Positions 6,655 through 14,889 of a stretch of DNA of 64,000 nt are shown here, one piece after another. Every line of letters starts with the position of its first letter. Position 1 is the stretch's first letter. The position numbers and the translations under genes are program-made. The stretch lies in assembly GCA_001508335.1 (NCBI GenBank), contig LGFX01000001.1, positions 1 through 64,000 on the forward strand, given 5' to 3'. Source of the stretch: a candidate division TA06 bacterium 32_111 (GTDB taxonomy: Bacteria; Hydrothermota; 32-111). The notes under the pieces are model-generated. The model worked only from the letters and a program-made list of their open reading frames with translations, was not told where the DNA came from and did no database searches.

Positions 6655-6729
6655 GCTTAACACACAGATATGTGGCTCGCTACGTCTAAATTGTCTTCGG
6701 CAAATTCTTTTATTCGTAAAACATTAGGC
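6655..6729 (+). repeat. attC: attC5 site, degenerate
   Basis: The left arm GCTTAAC (6655-6661) and the central AAATTGTC-TTCGG-CAAATTC block are recognisable, as is CTTTTATTCG (6707-6716). The left inner arm no longer matches (ATATGTGG where ATAAAAG is expected), and the right core reads ATTAGGC with A in place of the crossover G. Probably no longer a good recombination site. Confidence 0.55.
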
Positions 6730-7169
6730 GAAATACCTTAATTTAGGAATGTGGTAAAATGGAAATAACTTTCCTTCCACTCCGAAACGAGAAAACTTTG
6801 TTTTCTCCTGATGATAAATGGAAAATATTTTACATTGTTATGTCTACTAAAAATTTGTTATCATTAAAATAACACCATCCATTCGGAGTAGGAAAAAGAG
6901 ATTTAAATTTTTCTTATCCTGACAAGATGGAAGGGTAACTTAAGAGAGTATGAAAAAACGTCAAGTTAAGAGAGTTAGATTATATTTTTTTCATTCCATT
7001 CAAACTCATCCTAACATGAAATAAAAGAAAACTTTCATTACCTTTATGATTTACAATAAAAATGATAAATTCCAGTTGAAAGGAAAAGTTTTATGAATTA
7101 AACTTGACTTATGGTTTTATGTTGTTATAAATTTTTATATAGTGTCATAGAAAGGGGTAGAAAAGTAAA
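6730..7169. other. Intergenic gap after the integron array
   Basis: No gene found. It contains nested inverted repeats: TTCCTTCCACTCCGAA (6771-6786) with TTCGGAGTAGGAA (6882-6894), a perfect 8-bp hairpin GAGAAAAC-TTT-GTTTTCTC (6789-6807), and TGTTAT/ATAACA (6836-6841, 6869-6874). This could be a decayed attC or a small miniature element. A promoter lies at 7104-7131. Confidence 0.5.
7104..7131 (+). promoter_or_regulatory. Sigma-70-type promoter
   Basis: TTGACT at 7104-7109, 16-base spacer, TATAAA at 7126-7131. Would drive the small ORF at 7170 and the acyltransferase at 7373. Confidence 0.5.
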
Positions 7170-7370
7170 ATGATATTCGAAAGAACGTTACCACCTTTGC
7201 ACAAAAATCTGCTTAATGATTTTAAAAGAAAGAAAGATTTGAAGATAAAAGGAAAGAATAATAGATTTCCAGAAGGCAGTAAACTTAAATGGTTCAGATT
7301 CATTTCTCTAAATGTAGAACGTCGAGTTGATTTGGATAAGAAAGAGTTAGCATTAGTTCAAAGGAATTAA
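7170..7370 (+). CDS. Small basic hypothetical protein
   Basis: 66 residues, Lys/Arg-rich, no recognisable motif. Supported only by an AAAGGGG ribosome-like site, the promoter upstream, and the close spacing (2 bases) to the acyltransferase that follows. It may equally be a translated leader or chance. Confidence 0.3.
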   Translation: MIFERTLPPLHKNLLNDFKRKKDLKIKGKNNRFPEGSKLKWFRFISLNVERRVDLDKKELALVQRN

Positions 7371-7372
7371 GA

Positions 7373-8449
7373 ATGAACAAATATTTAAGTGAAAAATTGC
7401 GAATTGTTTCATTTGTATCAATGATAATGGTAGTTTTTCTCCATTCTTATAATTTGACTATAAAATTCTCATCTGGAAATATCAGGTTTGATAGCATGTA
7501 TAATATTTTTATTCAAAACTTTTTCAGTCAGGGGATTACAAGGGTTGCAGTTCCAATATTTTTCTGTATATCAGGTTATTTGTTTTTTCTAAATATTAAA
7601 GGAAAAATAAATGAATTTGTTGTAAAATATAGAAAAAGAGCAAAATCTTTGTTATTACCATATCTTTTTTGGTCCTTGTGGGGATTAATGTTTTACTTTT
7701 TTTTACAGATTTTACCTCAATCAAAAAAATTTTTTACAAGCGATCTGATTGTGAATTATTCCTTTGCAAAACTTTTAGAGAGAATATTTATTGATCCTAT
7801 CCCATATCAACTTTGGTTTCTAAGGGATCTTATGGTGCTGGTGATTTTATCACCAATGATCTACTGGTTAACAAAATATTTTAGGGCTATTCTGATTATA
7901 CTATTTTTTATTATCTGGCTTGAATTTTTTAGATTTAGTTTTGTAATTGTAACTAACGAATCTATTTTCTTTTTTTGTTTGGGAGCTTACTTTGCTATAA
8001 ACAAAAGAGATTGTTTGTTGAAAAAATTTGAACAGAAATATTATTTGATATTTGCATTTTTTTGGATTTTATTAGTTTTTTTAAAGACAGGATTAATATG
8101 CCAAAACTCTGATCAGAAAGTTTTAATGTTGCTACTACATAAATTGAGTATTATTTTCGGATTGATAGGTATTTGGAGTTTTTATGACATTTTGATGATA
8201 AAAAAGATGAATCCCAATAAGATGATTTTTAATATTTCATCTTTCTCATTTTTTTTATACGCCTTTCACGAACCGTTGCTAACGCTTATAAGGAAAGGAC
8301 TGTTTTATATCATGGGAACACGCGAGATTGTATCTATAATAATTTACTTTCTCGCTCCGATAGTCACAATAATCGTTAGTGTCTTGTTAGGTTATTTTAT
8401 CAAAAGAAATTTACCAAAATTTTATAAATTAATTACTGGAGGAAGATAA
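7373..8449 (+). CDS. Acyltransferase family 3 membrane protein
   Basis: 358 residues, about ten membrane segments. The N-terminus LRIVSFVSMIMVVFLHSYN holds the family's conserved catalytic-type His, and ITRVAVPIFFCISGYLFF is the second hallmark; PYQLWFLRDLM follows near residue 145. Such proteins O- or N-acylate cell-surface glycans or lipids using acyl-CoA. Possibly the first chromosomal gene after the cassette array. Substrate cannot be told. Confidence 0.8.
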   Translation: MNKYLSEKLRIVSFVSMIMVVFLHSYNLTIKFSSGNIRFDSMYNIFIQNFFSQGITRVAVPIFFCISGYLFFLNIKGKINEFVVKYRKRAKSLLLPYLFWSLWGLMFYFFLQILPQSKKFFTSDLIVNYSFAKLLERIFIDPIPYQLWFLRDLMVLVILSPMIYWLTKYFRAILIILFFIIWLEFFRFSFVIVTNESIFFFCLGAYFAINKRDCLLKKFEQKYYLIFAFFWILLVFLKTGLICQNSDQKVLMLLLHKLSIIFGLIGIWSFYDILMIKKMNPNKMIFNISSFSFFLYAFHEPLLTLIRKGLFYIMGTREIVSIIIYFLAPIVTIIVSVLLGYFIKRNLPKFYKLITGGR

Positions 8450-8569
8450 AAATAGGATAAAAATATTTTTGGAAATATGTCTCAAACCAATTATATATAA
8501 TAAGGTAATTATTAAAATTGAAGAGTAATACTTGATTTCCCATTTTACAAGTTTAAAATTAAGTCAAAA

Positions 8570-8959
8570 ATGAAACGAATAAAATATTTGAAAGAAAAAG
8601 CAAGAAAAATAAAAAGTGATATCACAACTCTTTTTTATGCTTACAAAAATCCGAAAACAAAACTTTTACCAAAGATAATAATTTTTATTACCTTGGGTTA
8701 TGCTTTAAGCCCGGTTGATCTGATTCCTGATTTCATTCCAGTTTTAGGCTATTTGGATGATCTTTTAATAGTTCCATCTTTGATAGCTCTTTCGATAAAA
8801 CTTATTCCAAAAGATATTATGGATGAGTCAAAAGAGAAAGCGCTGAAAGAACCTGTAAGATTAAAAGATAACTGGCTTTTTGGATTGATATTTATTTTAG
8901 TATGGATTTTGTTGTTAACTTTTATTGTTATTAAAATTTTAAAACTTTTTAGTAAGTAG
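8570..8959 (+). CDS. YkvA family (DUF1232) membrane protein
   Basis: 129 residues. The DUF1232 core is clear: YALSPVDLIPDFIPVLGYLDDLL (residues about 45-66), whose SPxDLIPD and GxxDD elements define the family. A further membrane segment ends the protein (LIFILVWILLLTFIVIKIL). Basic N-terminus. Function of the family is not established. It stands alone, followed by a long gap. Confidence 0.85.
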   Translation: MKRIKYLKEKARKIKSDITTLFYAYKNPKTKLLPKIIIFITLGYALSPVDLIPDFIPVLGYLDDLLIVPSLIALSIKLIPKDIMDESKEKALKEPVRLKDNWLFGLIFILVWILLLTFIVIKILKLFSK

Positions 8960-9520
8960 TTAAAAAAAAGAAGTGTTAATATTTTGTCTATGCCAATTCC
9001 TCTAAAAAAATTTTCAAAAAAAATGTTTTAAACTTATAAATAACTTTTTAGTTAAATAAAAATTTTTTAGTCAATCCATTATTAAGAATTTTGAAAATGC
9101 ATTTTATTTCTATTGACTAAAAATGAATTAAGGGATACAATATATTTATGAAAAAAATTAATACAAAAAATATTTTAGCATTTCAGTTCAGTTTAAATTT
9201 TGGTAAAAGATTTTGATAAGGATATAAGAAAAGTTCTATAAATGAAAATTTTATTCGGTTGGGAATTTCCTAAGTTTAATTTAAATCCTAAAATAAAATC
9301 AAAAAATCTCAATTCTACTCTCTTTTACTGTTTTACCAATATTTTAAAAATTAAAAAAATTGTTGAAAAGTTAAACATTTATTTTTTGTTTTACTTTGAA
9401 GAAGGATAATTAAAAATGAATTTTATCATCATTTATACAAAAATTTCCCTTTACAGAAAAGGTATGAAAAATTTCTAAAGGCAATTTTTTAAGTGATGAA
9501 AAGTAAAAAAAGGAGAATTT
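8960..9520. other. AT-rich intergenic gap
   Basis: No coding sequence beyond chance ORFs of about 20 codons. It contains a 12-bp perfect inverted repeat (9064-9075 with 9112-9123) and a promoter-like sequence overlapping its right arm (9113-9141). The rest shows only A/T runs. Confidence 0.6.
9113..9141 (+). promoter_or_regulatory. Strong sigma-70-type promoter with no obvious gene
   Basis: TTGACT (9113-9118), 17-base spacer, TACAAT (9136-9141). The right arm of an inverted repeat (9112-9123) overlaps the -35 box, so it may be an operator. The next gene starts 380 bases downstream, leaving room for a leader or small RNA. Confidence 0.45.
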
Positions 9521-10639
9521 ATGGATTTGAAAAGTATACCACAATTAAAAATAGGTAACCTTATAGCGAAGATACCTATAATTCAGGGTGGAATGGGAGT
9601 AGGAATCTCTTTGTCAAGGTTAGCTTCAGCCGTTGCTAATGAAGGTGGAATAGGAGTAATAGCAGCAGCAGGAATTGGAATGCTTGAACCAGATTTTGTT
9701 ATGAATTTCAAAGAGGCGAACAGAAGGGCTTTAAGAAAGGAGATAAGAAAGGCTAAAGAGAAAACCGACGGCCTAATCGGAGTTAACATAATGATGGCTC
9801 TTACAGATTTTAACGAACTTTTGCTTATATCTCTTGAAGAGAAAGTTGATCTTGTTTTTCTTGGGGCTGGTCTCCCGCTTTTAAATCCAAACATAATTCC
9901 ACCTGAAAAATTAAAAAATTCAGAAACAAAATTTGTAGTAATAGTATCTTCAGCAAAAGCTGCAAAAATAATTTTTAGATACTGGGAAAGGAATTATAAC
10001 ATAATTCCAGATGCTGTTGTTGTTGAAGGTCCTATGGCTGGTGGACATCTTGGCTTCAAAAAGGAGAATTTGTTCAACCCAAATTTCAAACTCGAAAAGT
10101 TGGTTGAAGAAGTTATAGATGAAATAAAAGATTTTGAACAAAAATTTGGGAAAGAAGTCCCTGTTATAGCTGCAGGTGGAATATACACAGGATACGACAT
10201 TTATAAATTCATTAAACTCGGAGCATCAGGTGTTCAGATGGCAACAAGATTCGTTGCAACTTACGAATGCGATGCTTCGGATGAGTTCAAAAAAACTTAT
10301 ATTGATTGTAAAAAAGAGGATATCGTTATAATAGACAGTCCCGTTGGTTTGCCGGGAAGAGCTATAAGAAACAAATTCATTGAAGATGTTTTTTCTGGAA
10401 TAAAAAAGCCATTCAAATGTCCATGGAAATGTTTATCAACATGTGATTTTAATAAAGTTCCATACTGTATTGCATTAGCTTTGACAAACGCTAAAAAGGG
10501 AATGTTAAAGGATGGTTTCGCTTTCTGTGGAGCGAATGCATATCTTGTTGATAAAATAATGTCTGTGAAAAAACTTATTGAAACACTTTTAAAAGAGTTT
10601 CAGGAAGCTGCATCGGTTTCAGTTGAAAGTAGTTGTTGA
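9521..10639 (+). CDS. Nitronate monooxygenase / NPD-like flavoprotein
   Basis: 372 residues, TIM-barrel flavoprotein of the 2-nitropropane dioxygenase/FabK group. IPIIQGGMGVGISLSRLA at the N-terminus, VVVEGPMAGGHLGF near residue 168 (the conserved His-Gly region), and VIAAGGIYTG and GASGVQMATRF near 210-240 are the FMN-binding elements. The C-terminal part carries CPWKCLSTCDFNKVPYC and a further Cys, a cluster typical of an anaerobe-type subgroup. It could oxidise nitronates or be an enoyl reductase-like enzyme. Good AAAGGAG ribosome site. Confidence 0.85.
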   Translation: MDLKSIPQLKIGNLIAKIPIIQGGMGVGISLSRLASAVANEGGIGVIAAAGIGMLEPDFVMNFKEANRRALRKEIRKAKEKTDGLIGVNIMMALTDFNELLLISLEEKVDLVFLGAGLPLLNPNIIPPEKLKNSETKFVVIVSSAKAAKIIFRYWERNYNIIPDAVVVEGPMAGGHLGFKKENLFNPNFKLEKLVEEVIDEIKDFEQKFGKEVPVIAAGGIYTGYDIYKFIKLGASGVQMATRFVATYECDASDEFKKTYIDCKKEDIVIIDSPVGLPGRAIRNKFIEDVFSGIKKPFKCPWKCLSTCDFNKVPYCIALALTNAKKGMLKDGFAFCGANAYLVDKIMSVKKLIETLLKEFQEAASVSVESSC

Positions 10640-10705
10640 AATTTCTTGTGTTATAAAAATATTTTGTAAGTTAAATTCTATTTGAAAAAATGAAAAGGTG
10701 CTTTT

Positions 10706-11629
10706 ATGGAAACAAAACCAAAAATCCTTGTAAGTAAATGTCTTGGGTTTGATGCTTGTAGGTGGAATGGAGTTATTATTGAAGAACAGTTTATAAAAAA
10801 GTTGTCTGATTTTGTAGAATTTATTACAGTTTGCCCTGAAGTTGAGATTGGTCTCGGAGTGCCGCGTGATCGTATAAGAATAATAAAAAAGAATGGGGAA
10901 TATTTTTTAATCCAGTATAAAACGGAAAAGGATATAACTAAAGTTATGGAAAATTTTTCAAAAAAATTTTTGAAAAAAATTGAAAAGGAAAATATAGATG
11001 GAGTTATTTTAAAGGATAGATCTCCATCATGTGGTATAAAAGATGTAAAGATTTTCAGTGATAAAAATGTTGTGGTACAGAAAGGTTCCGGCTTTTTTGC
11101 TAAAGATGTTGTTAACACTTTTACAAATATCCCGGTTGAATCGGAAGGAAGATTGAACAATCTATACCTAAAAGAGAATTTTTTAACAAAGGTTTTTTTA
11201 ATATCAAGGTTTAGAAATCTAAAAAAGGAAATGAAAGAACTTGTCAAATTCCATTCACAGAACAAGTATCTTTTTCTATCATATAATCAAAAGATGTTGA
11301 GGGAACTTGGCACAATAGTAGCAAATCTGAAAAAAGAAGATGTTGAAAAAGTTTTCAAACGCTATGGTGAAACATTGTTATCAGGGCTTAAAAAAAATTA
11401 TAGAAAGAATTCATACTATAACACTCTTTTACACATTTTTGGTTACTTTAAAGATTCTTTAAAAAAGGAAGAAAAAAATTTTATTCTAAAAAATATTGAA
11501 GATTTTAAAAATGATAAAGTTGGACTTTTGACAACGTTGATACTTTTGAAATCTTATGTAATAAGGTTTGACATAGATTACCTTAAAGAACAGACTATTT
11601 TTAAACCATTCCCTGAAGAGTTAATTTAA
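10706..11629 (+). CDS. DUF523 + DUF1722 protein
   Basis: 307 residues in two parts. The N-terminal DUF523 part has SKCLGFDACRWNG near residue 9, then CPEVEIGLGVPRD near 45 and LKDRSPSCGI near 104, with conserved Cys residues that may bind metal. The C-terminal DUF1722 (YbgA-like) part is helical: LVKFHSQNKYLFLSY then a long Lys-rich helical region with YNTLLHIFGYFKD. The combination is a known architecture. Role unproven. Confidence 0.85.
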   Translation: METKPKILVSKCLGFDACRWNGVIIEEQFIKKLSDFVEFITVCPEVEIGLGVPRDRIRIIKKNGEYFLIQYKTEKDITKVMENFSKKFLKKIEKENIDGVILKDRSPSCGIKDVKIFSDKNVVVQKGSGFFAKDVVNTFTNIPVESEGRLNNLYLKENFLTKVFLISRFRNLKKEMKELVKFHSQNKYLFLSYNQKMLRELGTIVANLKKEDVEKVFKRYGETLLSGLKKNYRKNSYYNTLLHIFGYFKDSLKKEEKNFILKNIEDFKNDKVGLLTTLILLKSYVIRFDIDYLKEQTIFKPFPEELI

Positions 11630-11641
11630 CAAAGGAGTAAT

Positions 11642-12601
11642 ATGTGGTTTGCTATACTATCTTCATCGCAACTTAAAAACAAACCTGTTGGTTTAAAGAG
11701 GCTTGGTAAAGATATAGTTCTTTGGAGGGATGCTCAAAAAAAAGTTAACTGTCTTGAAGATATCTGTGTTCATAGAAAAGCGAGACTTTCAAAAGGAAAG
11801 GTTGTAAATGGAAGTTTACAATGCCCTTTTCATGGTTTCGAATACAATGGTGATGGGAAAGTAACACTTATTCCAGCTTATGGTAAAAACTATAAAGTTG
11901 AAGATAGATTTAAAGTTAAAAATTATTATGTTTTTGAGAAATTTGATTTCATATGGATATGGCTTGGTGAGGAAAAACCTGAAGGTGAACCCAAATTTTT
12001 CGACGATATCAACGATAGTTTTTCATTCTCAGATTATGGTGAGTTATGGACGGTTCCTTTCACAAGGTCAGTTGAAAATCAACTCGATGTTATGCATCTT
12101 CCATTCGTTCATCACAATACTATTGGAAAAGGTGGAAAAACTGTTGTTAATGGTCCAGTTGTGAAATGGATAGATCAGGATAAATTCTTCTTCTATGTTT
12201 TCAACGAAAAAGAAAAAGGGGTTATAGCTAAAAAACCTGAAGAGTTAAAAATCGAAGATAGTTCTATTTATCTTGAATTTATCTTTCCAAATGTTTGGCA
12301 GAACCATATTTCTGAAAATGTTAGAGTTGTTGCTTTTTTTGCACCTGTGGATAAAGAAAGTAGTATAGTTTACATCAGATTCTATATGAAATTGAGTGGG
12401 ATGAAATTTTTTGATAGTTTTGTTTCAAAAGTTGGAATGGTTTTTAACAGAATTGTTCTGCATCAGGACAAAAGGGTTGTTGAAACAGAAAAACATAATA
12501 TTTTTGATGATCTTTTAGTTCAAGGTGATCTGCCAATAATGGAATTCAGAAAAAGGATAGTTAAAAACAGAGACCTTTTTAAAGATTTTATCCCTTCATA
12601 A
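11642..12601 (+). CDS. Rieske non-heme iron oxygenase, alpha subunit type
   Basis: 319 residues. The Rieske [2Fe-2S] ligands are CVHRKARL (Cys-x-His, near residue 42) and CPFHGFEYNGDG (Cys-x-x-His, near 61). The catalytic-domain iron motif is ENQLDVMHLPFVHHNT near residue 142-157, giving the Asp-His...His set. Overall it resembles the pheophorbide a oxygenase/vanillate demethylase group. It needs O2 and a reductase partner; no reductase lies nearby. Ribosome site AAAGGAG. Presence of an O2-dependent enzyme is unexpected beside anaerobe-type genes. Confidence 0.85.
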   Translation: MWFAILSSSQLKNKPVGLKRLGKDIVLWRDAQKKVNCLEDICVHRKARLSKGKVVNGSLQCPFHGFEYNGDGKVTLIPAYGKNYKVEDRFKVKNYYVFEKFDFIWIWLGEEKPEGEPKFFDDINDSFSFSDYGELWTVPFTRSVENQLDVMHLPFVHHNTIGKGGKTVVNGPVVKWIDQDKFFFYVFNEKEKGVIAKKPEELKIEDSSIYLEFIFPNVWQNHISENVRVVAFFAPVDKESSIVYIRFYMKLSGMKFFDSFVSKVGMVFNRIVLHQDKRVVETEKHNIFDDLLVQGDLPIMEFRKRIVKNRDLFKDFIPS

Positions 12602-12713
12602 ATTTCAAAACATTCTTCTGGATAATTTCAATTTTATATCATGTTTGTAAAAATAAAATTTAAAAGTAAATATTTTGTATTGTAAAATAGCAAAAAAAAA
12701 GTAAAATAAAAAT

Positions 12714-13052
12714 ATGGATAAAAAATTTTTTGATCAGATAAATATTGGCATAACTGTTTGTGATAGGGAAGGGAAGATAATATATATGAATGAAAAATCA
12801 AAAGATATTTTTAAAGATTATGGAGACATCATTGGTGAATCACTTTTAGATTGTCATCCTGAACCAGCAAAAAGTAAATTGAAAAATCTTATGGAAAAAG
12901 AGGAACAAAATGTTTATACGATAGAAAAGAACGGTATAAAGAAATTGATTTTTCAATCTCCATTTTATATTGATGGGGAATACTCTGGTTTTTACGAACT
13001 CTCTTTGGAGATACCTTCACAGATAAAGAATTTTAATAGAAATAAGGAGTGA
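12714..13052 (+). CDS. Stand-alone PAS domain protein
   Basis: 112 residues forming one PAS domain: NIGITVCDREGKIIYMNEKS at residues 10-29, GESLLDCHPEPAKSKLKNLM near 43-62, and YIDGEYSGFYELSLEI at the end. The LLDCHP segment resembles PAS domains fused to DUF438, where Cys/His may contact haem or a ligand; that is inference. No output domain, so it would signal by binding a partner. It lies directly before a small membrane protein. Confidence 0.75.
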   Translation: MDKKFFDQINIGITVCDREGKIIYMNEKSKDIFKDYGDIIGESLLDCHPEPAKSKLKNLMEKEEQNVYTIEKNGIKKLIFQSPFYIDGEYSGFYELSLEIPSQIKNFNRNKE

Positions 13053-13054
13053 AT

Positions 13055-13492
13055 ATGAAAAGAAAATTTAACAATCTTTTTCTTTTAGGGTTTTTAGGTG
13101 TGATAATCGTTGGTTCCTTTTTCGTTGTCGACATTTGGGGAACATTTTGGGGGGATAAGAATATATATTGGACTGCAACGAATATGATGCTTCAATATGA
13201 TCAGAGTTCAAACGATTTTGAAGTTTACGTTAAAGGTGATCTTTTGCAAAAAGCTCTTGATAAAAATAAGTTGCTATACCTTGAAGAGGATAACACATAC
13301 TCTAATCTTTCAATTGAAGATTTTCAATACAGGTTGAACAACTATTATAAAGTTAAATCTTCAAATCTGACAAAACTTTTATTCACATCATTCTTTACCG
13401 GATTCTTTTTAGCTTTCCTTTTTACAGGTTTTTTCAAATATGTCCCGCAAGTTCAAGAAAAGCCAGTTGAAAAGAACGAAGATACAAAGTAA
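13055..13492 (+). CDS. Small two-helix membrane protein, unknown
   Basis: 145 residues from the ATG at 13055, chosen because AAGGAG lies 5 bases upstream. A membrane segment near residues 8-27 (LFLLGFLGVIIVGSFFVVDI) and another near 108-128 (FTSFFTGFFLAFLFTGFF) flank an extracytoplasmic loop of about 80 residues. No family recognised. Overlaps no neighbour; the PAS gene ends just upstream, suggesting co-transcription. Confidence 0.55.
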   Translation: MKRKFNNLFLLGFLGVIIVGSFFVVDIWGTFWGDKNIYWTATNMMLQYDQSSNDFEVYVKGDLLQKALDKNKLLYLEEDNTYSNLSIEDFQYRLNNYYKVKSSNLTKLLFTSFFTGFFLAFLFTGFFKYVPQVQEKPVEKNEDTK

Positions 13493-13506
13493 AAGAAAAC
13501 TCTTTG

Positions 13507-14889
13507 ATGAGTTTAGATAGTTTAAAAGATTACTTTTCAGATTTAGAGACGAAAAATTTTTTACTTTTCTTTTTACTTTCAAAATACAGGTTCAAACATT
13601 TTTCCAAAAAGGATATAGAGAATTATCAAAAGGTCAAAAGGCAGTTTATTGTTGATTACGCTTTTAGGAATTCTAAATTTTTTAGAAAACTATATGAAAA
13701 TTGTGATTTGAAAGATTTTGATAAACTTCCAATTATAAACAAAAAGATAATGATGGAAAATCTTTCAGATTACAACACCTTGGGATTAAAAAAAGAAGAG
13801 ATAATAAATTTTTGTTGTGAGATTGAAAAGAGTAGGGATTTTTCAAGGAGATTAAAAGGTCTCAACATTGGGATGTCCTCTGGGACGAGTGGGAACAAGG
13901 GAGTTGAGATTGTTACAAGAAGAGAAGAGATGTATATGAGAGCTGCCTTCCTTTCAAGGTTCGATTTCCCTGAAGGTGAAAAAATGAATGTAGCTTTCAT
14001 TTTGAGAGTCAGTGCACCAGCATTCAATCTTAACATTTTGGGAAACAAACTGACATATATAAGTCAACTCGATAGTATTGAAAACATAATGAAAAAACTT
14101 GAAGATTTAAATCCTAATATAATTTCAGGACCTCCATCTATTTTAAAACTTATCGCAAAAAATACTATAAAAGGGAAATATAAAGTAAAACCAAAAAGAA
14201 TAATCTCCTACGCTGAAATTTTGTATCCAGATGTAAAAGATTTTCTAGGAAGTGTTTTCAACTGTCCTGTTCACGAAATTTATAAAGCAACAGAAGGTCC
14301 TATAGGTATAACCTGCGAAAAGGAAAAACTGCACATAAATGAGGATCTCGTTTATGTCGAAACTTTAAACAGGGATTTGAGCATTACTCCACCGGGAAAA
14401 GAGTGCGAAAAACTTGTTATAACAGATCTCCATAAATGGGGTCAGCCTATAATAAGGTACAACCTGAACGATGTTATAACTATAAGTCCTAAGAAGTGTT
14501 CCTGTGGGTCCAATTTCAGAGTTATAGAAAAAATAGTAGGAAGAAGTGACCACCTTTTTTATGGTAAAAGGAAGGATGGGAAAGACTTAAATTTCATATC
14601 TCCAGATTACATTTCGAGAGCGATAATCTCAAGTTCTGAAAAGATTGAGGAGTATCAGGTTTTTGAAAAATCACCAGAAGAGATCCTTGTGATGATAGAG
14701 TTGAAAAAAAATGAAAAAGAGGATTCTTTTGAAAAAGATATTCTTACCAAAAATCTGAAAGAAATTTTTAGAAAGTACAACTGTGAAGAGCCTGATATTA
14801 AAATTTATTTCGAAGATATTACAAACAGGAAAGATTTTAACAAATTTATAAGGATGAAAAGGGAATTCAAGGTTAAGGGGGAGATTTGA
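13507..14889 (+). CDS. Adenylate-forming enzyme, PaaK (phenylacetate-CoA ligase)-like
   Basis: 460 residues. The P-loop-like AMP-binding motif is MSSGTSGNKG near residue 122, followed by YAEILYPDVK and EIYKATEGPIGI near 255, VITDLHKWGQPIIRYNLND near 310 and a Cys pair KKCSCGS near 332. This order fits PaaK/CapK-type ligases that activate carboxylates as acyl-AMP. The substrate is unknown; its neighbour, a membrane acyltransferase overlapping by 4 bases, suggests envelope acylation. ATG chosen over the TTG three bases upstream. Confidence 0.75.
   Translation: MSLDSLKDYFSDLETKNFLLFFLLSKYRFKHFSKKDIENYQKVKRQFIVDYAFRNSKFFRKLYENCDLKDFDKLPIINKKIMMENLSDYNTLGLKKEEIINFCCEIEKSRDFSRRLKGLNIGMSSGTSGNKGVEIVTRREEMYMRAAFLSRFDFPEGEKMNVAFILRVSAPAFNLNILGNKLTYISQLDSIENIMKKLEDLNPNIISGPPSILKLIAKNTIKGKYKVKPKRIISYAEILYPDVKDFLGSVFNCPVHEIYKATEGPIGITCEKEKLHINEDLVYVETLNRDLSITPPGKECEKLVITDLHKWGQPIIRYNLNDVITISPKKCSCGSNFRVIEKIVGRSDHLFYGKRKDGKDLNFISPDYISRAIISSSEKIEEYQVFEKSPEEILVMIELKKNEKEDSFEKDILTKNLKEIFRKYNCEEPDIKIYFEDITNRKDFNKFIRMKREFKVKGEI

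Larger units (their letters stand above)
5319..6722 (+). mobile_element. Integron gene cassette 5
   Basis: Begins at the attC4 crossover and ends at the degraded attC5. 5329-5346 is complementary to 6602-6619 as two blocks (GTCGCCC and GTTCAC) around a 3-base mismatch. Carries two methyltransferase reading frames. Confidence 0.6.

Noticed and set aside
9149-9217. 22-codon ORF after the orphan promoter
   Set aside because: No good ribosome site, no conservation evidence; expected by chance in AT-rich sequence.
10678-11265. 195-codon minus-strand ORF over the DUF523 gene
   Set aside because: Phe/Ser-rich antisense of AT-rich coding DNA; the + strand protein has clear family motifs.
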